Below, one piece after another: positions 34,701 to 45,108 of a stretch of DNA of 64,000 nucleotides. The notes beneath the pieces were generated by a model that saw only the letters and a program-made list of their open reading frames with translations, searched no databases and was not told the origin of the DNA. How positions within the stretch are numbered: the stretch's first letter is position 1; each line of letters begins with the position of its first letter. The DNA lies in NCBI GenBank assembly GCA_033398695.1, contig CM065802.1, forward strand, positions 134,836,096-134,900,095, given 5' to 3'. This DNA comes from Orobanche coerulescens (Eukaryota; Streptophyta; Magnoliopsida; Lamiales; Orobanchaceae). Position numbers and translations under genes: made by a program.

Positions 34701-35347
34701 GCAATCATGGAATCTAAAGATCTCAATACTCTTGATTTTAGCATCCTTGTCGGTTCGCTAATAAATTACGAGATAGTCCTTAAATCAAGGAACACAAAGC
34801 CCTAACCGAGGGAGAAGTCTATAGCTTTAAAAGCTAAGAAGATGTCAAGAACGAAAGAAATCATCCCGGTTGATGACATGATGAAGAATCGGCATATTAT
34901 GCCAAAAACCTCAATAAGTATCAAAACTTATTAAACTGGCAAAGAAAAGACATCAACACGAATGAGTCAAACAGATTCGACAATAATTGTCGAAATTGTG
35001 GAAAACTAGGCTACTTTGCAAAAAATTGTCGAGGCTCGACTTCCAAGAAGGAAGTACTTATAGCCACATGGACTGATGAAGATGAAGAAGAAGATTATAT
35101 TCAAAATAATCTCACACTCATGGCAAGGAGCTCGTTTGATGACAGTGACGACGAAAGCCAAGTAAGTACCTCATCTCGTGATGAATTATTTAATGCTTTT
35201 GAACAATTACATGCGGATTTTCAAATTTCGTTGAAAGATAATAAATCCCTAAAGATGGAAAATAAATTATTAGAAGATGAAATTTCCAAAATTCGGAAAA
35301 AAGGGAAATTTATTGAAATCGATCATTCTCTATGCCTTGAAAAATAA
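31785..35347 (+). pseudogene. K2 Sirevirus-like gag, split by solo LTR S
   Basis: Starts at ATG 31785. FFDGSNFMA and a later KKNQ stretch match the PPFFDG-NF-WK start of Sirevirus gag. MKDEESITNMLDRFSVITNGL (about 32180-32245) leads up to the S insertion at 32256. After S the frame resumes with a leucine-rich segment, the knuckle CRNCGKLGYFAKNC (Tyr in place of the usual His) near 34990, and an acidic helical segment at 35120-35347 (SLKDNKSLKMENKLLEDEI), which looks like a coiled coil. Stops and shifts break the frame. No pol follows. Confidence 0.78.
32261..34621 (-). mobile_element. S, solo LTR related to G4
   Basis: 2361 bp, TGTAACACCC to GGGTATTACA, flanked by perfect 5-bp duplications CGGAA (32256-32260 and 34622-34626). 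No internal sequence, so the element was lost by LTR-LTR recombination. On the minus strand it shares with G4 the stretch from ATGAGTTCGACTTTGT through TTTTTGGTAACTCC to GAGAGAGTTATGGTCGTTTTA, and the GACACGG dyad array (33925-34252) ending at a TATAATTT box (33913-33920). The acceptor-like TTTCAGGT and CTGACCCC hairpin lie near 32610-32640. Frames at 33801-34558 are not genes. Confidence 0.9.
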
Positions 35348-35755
35348 AATAAATTAAAGAATGATTTATTAAAAGTTCAAATCGAACTTAAAAATTAATG
35401 AACAAATTTTCTTGTGGGAATGATAATTTTAAAAAATTGCTTTCAGTTCAAAAAATTTCGATAAAAAAATAAGGATTAGGATTCAAACCGAGCGATAAAA
35501 ATGAATTCTTAAATTTTAAAATACCCAAATGCGGTAAATGATTAAAAATCGGGCATCACATTTCAAACTCCAAAAGCCCAAGACGAACGATAAAACCTGT
35601 CCCGGATCCTAGTCTTTCTCATAAAAAATTAAGAAAACATGGGTTCCGAAAGGAACTATAATACCGAATATCGTCTATTTACCTAATAAAAATTGACCAA
35701 GAGTCGGTTGGATCTCCAAAATTCAAAATTAATATATTTCATCAATTGGAACCAG
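35348..35755 (+). other. K2 residual internal sequence
   Basis: AT-rich, decayed. One frame gives PVPDPSLSHKKLRKHGFRK near 35600, similar in position to the spacer between Sirevirus gag and protease. Protease, integrase and RT are absent; the internal region ends in a deletion that joins directly to the middle of the 3' LTR. Confidence 0.55.
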
Positions 35756-36686
35756 AATTCAAATATATTCTAGAAAGTCAAAAAACATGCAACAGATGTG
35801 AAGATAACGTACGATACAAGTTGAAGATAATGTACGCTAAGGCATGTGACGTCATGGAGTAGGTCAGCATATCAACGACTATCTCAGTTCAAATACAACG
35901 TATGCTAAACAAATACATAATGTACGCTACAATAAGAACATAACGTACGTTACAGATAAACTTAACGTACATAATGGAAGAGACAAAAGCTACTGGACTG
36001 GAATGACAAATAGATAATGTATGCTAAACATATTTTTACGTACGCTATGCATGAAGCATAACGTACGCAATGAAGAGTAAAGTCACCAACGGCTAGTTTT
36101 GCTCTCAAGCCTATAAATTCCAAAGCATTTGGTATTATTTGGCACAACAACGTCAAGCAAAGCTTATATACATCAGATATTATTATCTTCATTATTGTTG
36201 TTCTAATCTAGATTATTTATCAAGTGTTTGAGTGTTCATACACTAAACCATACACGAGAGAAATGAAAAGATTATAGATTTGATTCGGTATTATTAGGAT
36301 CGTATATTCGGCATTATTAGGATCATAATCTAAATCCGAGTGAGTTTAGTACCAATCGAAAGCTATATATGTTGATTCCTTGTACCAATCCGAGTGAGTT
36401 TAGCTTGGACCGACCAAAAGACAAGAGCATAATGGTTTATCTTGGACCGATAGAAGACAAGATTATAATGGTTTACCTCGGACTGATAGAATACAAGGCG
36501 GAAAGGTTTATCTTAAGCCCAATGAAAAATATAACGAAGAGAGGACGTAGGCGTATTTGGCCGAACCTCTATAAATATTGTGTCATTTATATTCCGCATT
36601 TTAATATCGCTTTCGCAATTGCAAAAGAGTTCATTACTCTTAACCGCACCATTCAAGTGGCAGTATCATACCCGATAAATTCTCAA
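35756..36686 (+). repeat. K2 3' LTR, truncated at both ends
   Basis: Matches 30808-31720 of the 5' LTR. The first 300 bp are missing, lost in the same deletion as pol, and the final CA is replaced at the junction with K3 (CTCAA then GATGG). No target duplication can be matched to the left flank. Confidence 0.85.
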
Positions 36687-36932
36687 GATGGTTTACTGCT
36701 AATCACTTTAAACAGGGTGTCCTTACTTATGTCTTTATTGTTTTCTCTTTGCTGTGTGATTTAGTATAGTTATCCTAAAACCCCGTATGCACCAAGCTAA
36801 CAGGAGACCATTCAGTTGCTGTATTTACATCAACTTAATCTTAGACTTACGCTACGCAAACAAACATCGAAAAAGAATACAAATTATTTAACCCCCCTTC
36901 TAAGTTGTTTATACTGTATACTATGGCCAACA
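36687..36932 (+). repeat. K3 5' LTR fragment
   Basis: The last 246 bp of an LTR ending CTATGGCCAACA. It resembles the K4 LTR (51781-52746 on the minus strand) in GCACCAAGC(T/A)AACAGGAG, in CGCTACGCA and at the end, so K3 and K4 are related families. Confidence 0.75.
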
Positions 36933-36934
36933 AG

Positions 36935-36946
36935 TGGTATCAGAGC
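36935..36946 (+). other. K3 primer-binding site
   Basis: TGGTATCAGAGC two bases after the LTR end, the standard plant tRNA-iMet site. Confidence 0.88.
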
Positions 36947-37055
36947 AATTGATTCTACAAAAAATTGGTCGATTTTTAACCTGAATCAGATCCACAAAAT
37001 CAATATCTTTTGAAAACTTTATTTTTGTATCTTTATCATTCATTTTACTTCTACC

Positions 37056-38909
37056 ATGGATACATCTATGATCAAGAAAGTTCTTATGATTTTCGTTAAC
37101 AAATTCGATGATTGGAGAATCAAGAGGAAGCCTATCTTTCTGCGATGCACTAAGAGATGGTCTTTGTCATCCAAGAATGACCTATCAAGATCATGAAGGT
37201 CAATCCTTTCACAAGAATATAAGGACAACCTCATGCAGAAATGCTTGAGAAGGAACAAGAACAATGGACAAATGATTATCGCAAGCATGTGAATCTTGAC
37301 AACATAGCTAAGAATGCACTATTTGTCACTCCTGACAAAGTCATATTCTCTAAGTTAAAGAGCTGCAAGACAGTCAAGGAAATCTGGGAGAAACTCAAGT
37401 TGATTTGTGAGGGAACTGAGCTCAACAATTTGAATCATTTGAAATGAAATCTTCCGAAACACTTGAGGAAATTGACCTCAGATTTACCGTCATTGTCGGT
37501 GAACTTGAAGCATTGGGTAACGTGTATACCCAAAAGATAAAAATATTAAAATCTTTAGATCACTCATTTGCCCGATGGGAAATTAAGGCCACAGTTATGT
37601 GTGTGTCTTGTAATTTAAATGATATATCTACTTTTGATCTCTTCTCTGACATCAAAGCCTTTGAGTAAGATATTGATAGGAGAGAGATAGTCAACAAGTC
37701 ACCTGCTAAAACTACAACACCTGCTGCTATATCTGACAGAAGACAAATCTCTCCCCCAACACATCCAAAGCCACATCCAAGGCAGCTGACAGCGATGATG
37801 ATATTCTGTCACAAGAAGAAATTGCCTTACTCATGCACAAATTCCGGAAGTTCATTAAGAAATCAAGAAAGGCCCCATACAGGCCTAAACAATTTAATAA
37901 GGTGAGTTCGGAATCACCATCGTCCGTAGATTCTAATCTGTTCTATATCTGCAGGAAACTTGGACACTATGCAAATAGATGTCCTCATGATAAAGTGCAG
38001 AAGTTTTCCGAAGATGAGCAACAAGAAAAGGACGGAAAAAGGTGCATATGGCGAAACAAGCTAAAGGACCTGATCGTCGAATCAGAAGCCTCGCCTACAC
38101 CGATCAAAATAGATGAGTGCGTACAAAGCAATCACAGTGACTCCTCCGGTGATGAAATCGAAGATAAAGCCTACACATGCTTTATGGCTAAGGAATAAGG
38201 TGATAATGAAGGCAATGAGGATGAGGTAAAACCTCAGTTACTCATATTCATGCATCACATACATTTAAAAACATGATGAATGAGTTTAGAACCATTCAAA
38301 AGGCCCATGAGATGCTTAAACAAGTAAACCAACAGATCTCTCTTTCAAATTTAGAGCTGAAGGACGAAAATAATATGCTGAAAAATAAATATGAAAATGT
38401 GTCTGTGGATTGTGAAAATAGCAAGATCATTCATGAAAAACTCATAGAAAACAATCATCAACTTGCAACCGAATTAAATAAGGCAAAAACTCATAGTAAA
38501 TGCAAGACAAACAATTATGCTTTGTTAGAAGCTAAAGTACAGCTTCTCGAGAAAAGAGAAGGAGAACTCGAGATCATCCTCAAGTCTTTTGAGAAATCAT
38601 CGAGGAGGATGGAAGACATCCTAAGCACTGGGCAACACGCCCACGACAAACTTGGATTGGGATATGACTCGTTCTCTACAAAGGCCAAACTAGTATGGTG
38701 TTTGTCAAAGGAGTAGAACCCATTCCAGAACCTGAAGAATCCCCAAAGGATGTTCCCGTAAATGTTACAACTGCCCCTTCTCGGACAAAAAAGGTTGTCA
38801 TTCCGCCACCTAGCTCATATCAAAAGCAGCGGCCCTAGATACTGGGTATTGGAATACCAATAGCGGAGAATGAGCAGTCATCAACAGTATGCTCCTAGAG
38901 CATACCAAC
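37056..38909 (+). pseudogene. K3 Sirevirus-like gag, frameshifted
   Basis: From ATG 37056 the start NKFDDWRIK fits the Sirevirus FD-W-R motif. Intact stretches include FVTPDKVIFSKLKSCKTVKE with IWEKLKLICEGTE (37310-37420), SSETLEEIDLRFTVIVGEL (37447-37510), a zinc-knuckle-like FYICRKLGHYANRC (37940-37985, first Cys replaced by Tyr), and a 147-codon segment (38273-38716) rich in Leu, Lys, Glu and Asn heptads that should form a coiled coil. G3 interrupts the following spacer at 38909. Confidence 0.78.
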
Positions 38910-39511
38910 TGTAATACCCGTAATTTTGATTCCCGGTAATTTTCTATTTTTGGCGGAAGTCCATTTTGACAACTCGCTTGGGACCGTTTCGTCACCCTGA
39001 GAATGATTAATTCTACACTTTTTGACATCCGAGTTCGTTTCGGTATCGTTTTGTTGAATTCCGTGCTTTTTAGCGACTTTTCCGCACTTGAGTTCGATTC
39101 TTGCGAATCTCGTCCTAAACTGCTGTTTCGAGTTTCCCGCAAGTCCGTTTAACTTTGTTAGACGTGTTGTGAACTTCGGTTTGGTTATTCAATCACGTAT
39201 CGTGATTTCCGGGCGTTTTGGGCCATTTTGTAATTTCTTGAAAGTTACGGGTATTCGTATCTGTAATTGTTATCTCGACCCGTTTCTTGGTCGCGTATGA
39301 TTAATGATAGTATTACGTTTTCATTTGGAGTCGTTGATGTTGTCCGCGAACTTTTCGTCGTGTTCGTTAAAATGCGTTTTCGGAAATCGAGTCGTCGAGC
39401 CACGGTGGTCGGGCAGCTGGCCAGGACGATTGCGGGGCCAGCCGGACGGTCGCGAGTTGGCCGGACGATGGGCGACTTGATCGGCGAGCACGGCGAACCG
39501 CGTAGCGCACG

Positions 39512-39922
39512 CTTCTGGCCGGGAGCTGCGCGCGCTAGCTCGGCAGTGTAGCGCCTGTGTCGAGTCGGCCAGGCGTCGCTATCGGGCACAGGCGGAGGTA
39601 TTACGAGGTTACGGACTCGGTCGGGATCGGCGGGTAGCGCACGCTCTGTCGGTCGTGGCGCATGCTAACCGGCGGGGTAGCGCCTGTTGTCGGCCGACTA
39701 GCGTGCGTTGCGGGATGAGTTTGTTAGTCCGGTGGCTCTTTGGGCCAGTCGGCTAGCGCGCGCAGGCTTCCGGCCGTAGCGCACGCTAGCGGGAGTCGGG
39801 TGGTCGAGTCATGGTCGGCAGAATTGTCGGTGGTGCCGGGCCATGCGGGCCATGTCCGAGAGTGCTCGGCCGATACTGGCCGATAGCGCACACTAGGCCA
39901 GGAAGGCTAGCGCACGCTAGTT
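39512..39922 (+). promoter_or_regulatory. G3 LTR palindrome array
   Basis: Around ten copies of TAGCGCACGCTA-like words (also TAGCGTGCGTT and TAGCGCGCGCA) directly before the TATATAAAT box at 39932. The 3' LTR has the same at 45702-46118 with the box at 46129. This is also the stretch where the two LTRs differ most, at CAG, CTG and CCG triplets. Confidence 0.72.
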
Positions 39923-40475
39923 CCGGCCCAGTATATAAATGACAGACCAGCGACTTTTTCAGTCATTTTTCATTTCATTTCCCTTCGGTCCGAGGCTTGG
40001 GTTTTGGAGGAGACGAAACCATGTTGTTGGACAACAAATCCATGAAGTTTCTGAATTTATATCACCGATCATTCATCCTATAACATCCTTCGATCCAGCG
40101 AATCAAGGTTAGATCTTTAGAACCCTACTTTTGGGGAGATTTGGGGGTTTTCGCGTTTTTGCCGATTCGTTCCGTTTTGTCGATTAATTCATGATGAATA
40201 TGATTAATCTTGTTGGTATTCTTAGTTTCCCTATGGATTCATGGTATATTTCGTGATTTTTACGGAATCGAGAGGGTTTGGTTGTGGTCCGCCCTCGTTG
40301 TCGTTTTTATACGAATATACATGAATCGTAGGCGGGTTTTCGGGCGTATTCCAATTCCGTATTCGTTTAGAATTGGTTGTGATTGTATTCTTCGGATCGT
40401 TAGGTTCGGTTTCATTGGTTCCTAGCATTCGTCGGTGACTTTCCTTTCCGTTCGTTGCGTCGTCAACTATTCAAG

Positions 40476-40841
40476 GCAAGTATATAATTATGATTGTACG
40501 TTCTCGAATTTGAAAGTAAGAAGTATTGATGGCATGATATGAACGAACCGTTTCTACGGCATTCATATATGTATTGTTGGCATGTAATGAACGAACCCTT
40601 TTGACGGCATTCCTACATGTAACGGCGTATGATATGAACGAACCGTTTCTACGGCATTCATATACGTCTTGATGTGGCACGATGAGATTTTAGTTATTCC
40701 GGAATACTAATCTTGAATTGATGAATTGACGGATTACATTTACTTTATTGTCGAGAAGTATTGTGTTTCATACTGTTATACTTGCACTAGCTATTCGACG
40801 GCTAACCCCTTTTTGGGGGAAATACGTTTTATGTATTTCAG
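40476..40841 (+). other. Candidate intron in G3 5' LTR
   Basis: AAG|GCAAGTATA donor-like site, CTAAC branch-like site, CCCC/GGGG hairpin and TTTCAG|GT acceptor-like site, 366 nt apart; encloses the tandem GAACGAACCGTTT repeats. The 3' LTR has the same at 46673-47038. Confidence 0.4.
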
Positions 40842-41219
40842 GTTACAGGAGAGCGGACAGGCGGGTATCGGGTCGGCATGAAGATGATGGGCAAGTGTGA
40901 TACTGTGTCTTGTCTCCGATTATCTTTTTGGATTCCTCCATTCAGTGTTGTTGTACTGGAATGGATTTTAAATACTCTAGTATTGTATTCCAGTTTCCTT
41001 GATGTTCCGGCCTGTGTTGCCGAGGTATTGTTTTATGTAGTGATGTATATGGTCGCATTGGTTATGGTTTGAATACCATTGGTATTGTCCTTCTTTTCAT
41101 TGTATATGGACCTTCTCGGTCAAATTTTACAGTTCCGCGCATGAATAGCCTTGTGGGTTCCACGGTGGGGCTCACGGCGCTGTAATATACCCTGAATAAC
41201 CTGGGGGTGTTACAGAATA

Positions 41220-41253
41220 TGGTATCGGAGCTTAGGTTTATGGATACCTAGGC
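41220..41253 (+). other. G3 PBS and stem-loop
   Basis: TGGTATCGGAGC at 41220-41231 overlapping a stem GCTTAGGT / ACCTAGGC. GGATACC at 41242-41248 could instead pair with GGTATC of the PBS, so two exclusive folds are possible. Confidence 0.8.
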
Positions 41254-43140
41254 TGTCGGTCTTTTGGGTCGATTGAGTCGTCTTTTGCCCACAGTATCAC
41301 TACTCTGCCATCATCATAGTGCGACCGGTACTTGTAAGTCCTCTCACTCTTCTGGTATTTTTCTTAACCGATTCGTTTATAGCTTGATATTCTTGGGAAT
41401 TGGTCACTTCGAGAATGTGCGTTTTGGATTATACTTACGCATGTGTGTGCCCTTTAGAATGTTGGTTGTAAGGAGAAGAATCGTGACCGTGGCCATGGAC
41501 GTGAACTCTTCCTTGAGACTTTGTTAAATTGCTAATTTCGATATTAGCGTGTATCGGTATTGTGTTGAGACTTTGTTTGGAAGTTGCATGTTAGCACCAC
41601 GGGAGGTCTTCGACTTCACAGACTTGTAAGTATGTTGTTTAGATTATTCGATAATTCTTGGTTATCTTGGTGATTTAGATTTATATGTTGGATATCGTTG
41701 ATGGATATTTGTGCTTGAGAACGTTGTGAACGTTTGATAATGTGGCTGAATGCGTATATGTATTCATTGTGCCGTATGATCGTTTGGTATGTCGAGATGT
41801 TGGTAGAGAATAGCGGAAAATGGCTAAGTACAGCTACGTTAGCGCACGCTACAAGTTATGCCTAGCGCGCGCTAAGATATATACTTAGCGTACGCTGCGG
41901 TGCATACTTAGCGCACGCTAAGAGATTCGGTTACGTACGCTAAGGAGGACCCCTAACGTACGTAACGACTGGCTGGGTTAGTTTCGGAAGGTGGCCGACA
42001 GGTAGGCCCAGGTTGATTTTTATATTCAGTTAGCGCACGCTAACGCATGTTGGTTAGCGCACGCTAACACCAGATCGCCAATAATGGAATCTTAGCTTTC
42101 GGCGGGTGGACCCGGCCATGTTCGACGCGTGTCTAGATAAGGTCAACGAGTGCTTGTCGTGTAGAGCTAGCGTACGCTAAAACCGTATGATTAGCGCACG
42201 CTAATTCCATACCGGTCAAAGGAATCCCGATAATCGCGGATGCTTTCGGAATGTGGGGGCACGATACTGTAGCAAGTCAACGACGATTAGCGCGCGTTAA
42301 GGTCGAAGAATGGCACACGCTACTGAGCATTTCACTGTATCAAGTCAACGCCTGTTAGCGTACGCTAATGCATGGGCATTACGTACGTTAGATGAATTTC
42401 GAAGCAATGTAGTAGCTTCTGGGCTGCCCGATAGCACACGCTATCAAGGAAGGATAGCGCACGCTAGTCATGTAGCGCACGCTAAATATAAGGTCTAGCG
42501 CGCGCTAGTGATGTGTTTTATAGAGAGGATAGACGAGTGCTGAGAGGCATTTTGTCCATTCTCCTTCCTTCAGTGAATAGAGAGAACCTTGGGAAGTACT
42601 TGAAGTTCCTAAACATGGAGAGATGATTCTCTTAAACCAGATTAAGATGGAGAGCTCGGATTTAAGTATTGTTCTTGATGTTTTTGATGATTCTTGGAAT
42701 GGAGATCATTTATTCTTATTCGTGATTCGTCCATACAAAGTAATCCTCGTAACCCTTTGATAGTGGTTCGTATTTTTTTTAAGGATTACTATATGTTGGG
42801 AATCGTGTGTTTTGATGTTCGTTTTATTTCGATGTAAATGCATAAATTGGACTGTATTTTTATCCGCTGCGTGAGTATTTTGAAATGGCTTTTGGTATAT
42901 TGCCAACTGAATTTTATTTCGTAAAACCGATTCCCTAAACTGAGTTTTTGGCATTTTGACCTTGATCGTTTTGACGGTATTTGGAAAATGATTTTTTTTA
43001 GTATTTGAAAAATATTACCGTCATCGGTCTTTTTAACACTTTTGAAATGATGTGGAAAAATTGTGCTTAGCTTGGTAAATCCTTGTGAGAAGGGTTTACG
43101 GCGTGTAATATTCCCAGGAGGATCTGGGGTGTTACGATTG
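41254..43140 (+). other. G3 internal region, left part: LTR-like sequence
   Basis: Non-coding. The first 100 bp resemble the G1 leader. From 41835 to 42510 there is a second dense array of TAGCGCACGCTA, TAACGTACGTAA and related words, followed by TTTTATAGAGAGG and a leader-like segment. From about 42850 to 43110 it matches G4 internal sequence at 56210-56480. It ends GGCGTGTAATATTCCC...GGGGTGTTACG then TGTGGTATCATATG, that is, an LTR end and a decayed PBS. This looks like a captured LTR of another family member. Confidence 0.65.
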
Positions 43141-45060
43141 TGGTATCATATGATAATGTTATACGAGATTTATTGGAATTGTAATAAGAGATTTCAGATG
43201 TTGATATAATTATTGAGATCTTCTTCATATTATGATAATGGTTTTGTTGCGATTCTTGAGGTTGTATGAATGGCATGACGAAGAGAATGGTAACATGGAG
43301 ATGTATACCTCGGATATGTTGTTCTGAATGGGATTTCGGATATTTCGTGTTCTTGAAGAACTCTTGAATTATACGAGGTGATGAATTTTTTTTAGAAGTG
43401 TTGATGTTTTGAAAATGAATATGGAATATTCATGTCTAGAGCTAAACAATGTGTTTGATATAATATTCGTATAGGAATACGAATGTGATTATGAGTTTGA
43501 TGAGACTATTATTCATCCCCGAATTTGGAAGCCCATACGTATGGAGCAAATGTTCAAGTCGAATGATTGGACTATTTGATAACCTTTTTAATAGGATTAT
43601 CTATTGTTTTGAACCAGTCGGATGATTCGAATTGATGACGGTCATAAGTAAATTTTAACGATGGATTTACGAGAAGGGAACCTTATCAATTCGTATTTAA
43701 GAATTGAGCTTGGAACATTTAGACCCTTATTATTGGTCCTCATTTGTTGCTGATATGATCATCATATTTCGACTCGTGTTGTGGACAGGATGTGTAAGTG
43801 TCTGAGTTGGATTGTTCAGACTGTGATTAGTCGAGATATGGTGAAACGATTGAGTTTGTGGTTTGGTGGTATTGATATTGGTCGTCATCGAACCTGTTGA
43901 TTATTAATCCTTCGTTTTACAATAAGATATGATGTTTGATCGTGAATTATGACTGTCGTGTTGCGGTTAAGGTTGAAGGGTTCGTAGATTAACTTGGTCG
44001 AGACTGAGGGATTCGTAAGACGAAATCAACTGAATTGGTAACAGTTCGTTGTATTGATATCGAGGCAAGTCTTATACTCGTACTAATCAATGAGACTAAT
44101 GTTATCGTGTAGGTGTACGAATGTGTGTATCATTTCGAGACTTGCTCTACTTATGATTGTATTGATATCAGGGGATTGTTCGATACGACACCCGTCGACA
44201 AATCATGCCAAATGTTATTGTTGTTCGTAAATTGCCGATTGAAGGCATTGATGTATTCGAATTTCATCTTCATTATCGGTAACTGATTTAAGTGTGCCGA
44301 GACATCCGTTGTACCGTTGTTATCGAGTTGCCGTTCTAAGGTAACCGAAGTATTGAATTGGGACTGTCGAAGATAGTTCCCATCCGTTGAGTCGTTATCG
44401 ATTGGTCAATCGAAGACAACCGAGATATTGAATGGAGATCGCCGAGGATAGTTCCCATCTGTGAGTTATTATTGTCATGTTGTATCGTGACATATCCGGA
44501 ATCATATCTGCGTGCCGATTGGTTATGTGTAGGATTTTTAGCCAGGCGCTCGATGGTCATGCGTGGATGTTTCCGCATTGGACCGTGCACACGAGACGTA
44601 GTTCTTGAGGCTAATTAGGTACATTGTCACACGTATATTCTGGATTCCGTATACGGGGTGGACATGTGCGCGGACACATTTCCGGATCGGGCGTACTGTG
44701 ATGTCCCTCTTGAGCTTTATTGTTTGATCGTTCGTAGTCCATGTTGTATTGGATATGTCCGACGATTTGCGACTGGTTGTTCATACGCCGAGGGGTATGT
44801 CCGTGATCGAGTTGGTTTCTTTGAGATCTATTTTGTGATGATTCTGACTTTGGGGTACATTCGGTTTTGAGCCATTGTGATGTATGGGTATTTCCGTTGG
44901 AGCCTTCGGGCATTGTGAATTCGTATCTTTTTCGGCATTGGTTTGGTTTACCTTCGGGTAATGTATTGTTGTGTTCTATATTGATGACTCGCCGTTTGGG
45001 CGTAAGTTTTCGGTTCTTGTGTATCTCGTTGAGTTTTTCCTGGCGGAATATTTCTTCTCC
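43141..45060 (+). other. G3 internal region, right part: homology to G2 LTR
   Basis: From at least 44050 to 45000 the sequence is a diverged copy of the G2 LTR in G2's transcription sense: GAGGCAAG(T/C)...TATACT(C/T)GTACTA, GTGTGTATCATTTCGAGACTTG, TTGTTCGATACGACACCC, TTTCCGTTGGAGCCTTCGGGC and GGTTTGGTTTACCTTCGGGTA all have counterparts at 28570-26880. The left part (43141-44050) is AT-rich and unassigned. No coding region. Confidence 0.7.
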
Positions 45061-45108
45061 CTACCTGTTTTAAGTTTCGGGACGAAACTTCTTTTAAGGA
45101 GGATAGAA
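45061..45108 (+). promoter_or_regulatory. G3 3' end block and polypurine tract
   Basis: TTTCGGGACGAAACTTC, then TTTTAAGGAGGATAGAA immediately before the 3' LTR. Near-identical to G4 (58540-58576). Confidence 0.88.

Larger units (their letters stand above)
38910..41214 (+). repeat. G3 5' LTR
   Basis: 2305 bp, TGTAATACCCG to GGGGGTGTTACA. Contains the palindrome array (39512-39922), TATATAAAT (39932-39940), donor-like AAG|GCAAGTAT (40476), three copies of a GATATGAACGAACCGTTTCT unit (about 40526-40665), TACTTGCACTAGC, CTAACCCC and acceptor-like TTTCAG (to 40841). Confidence 0.92.
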
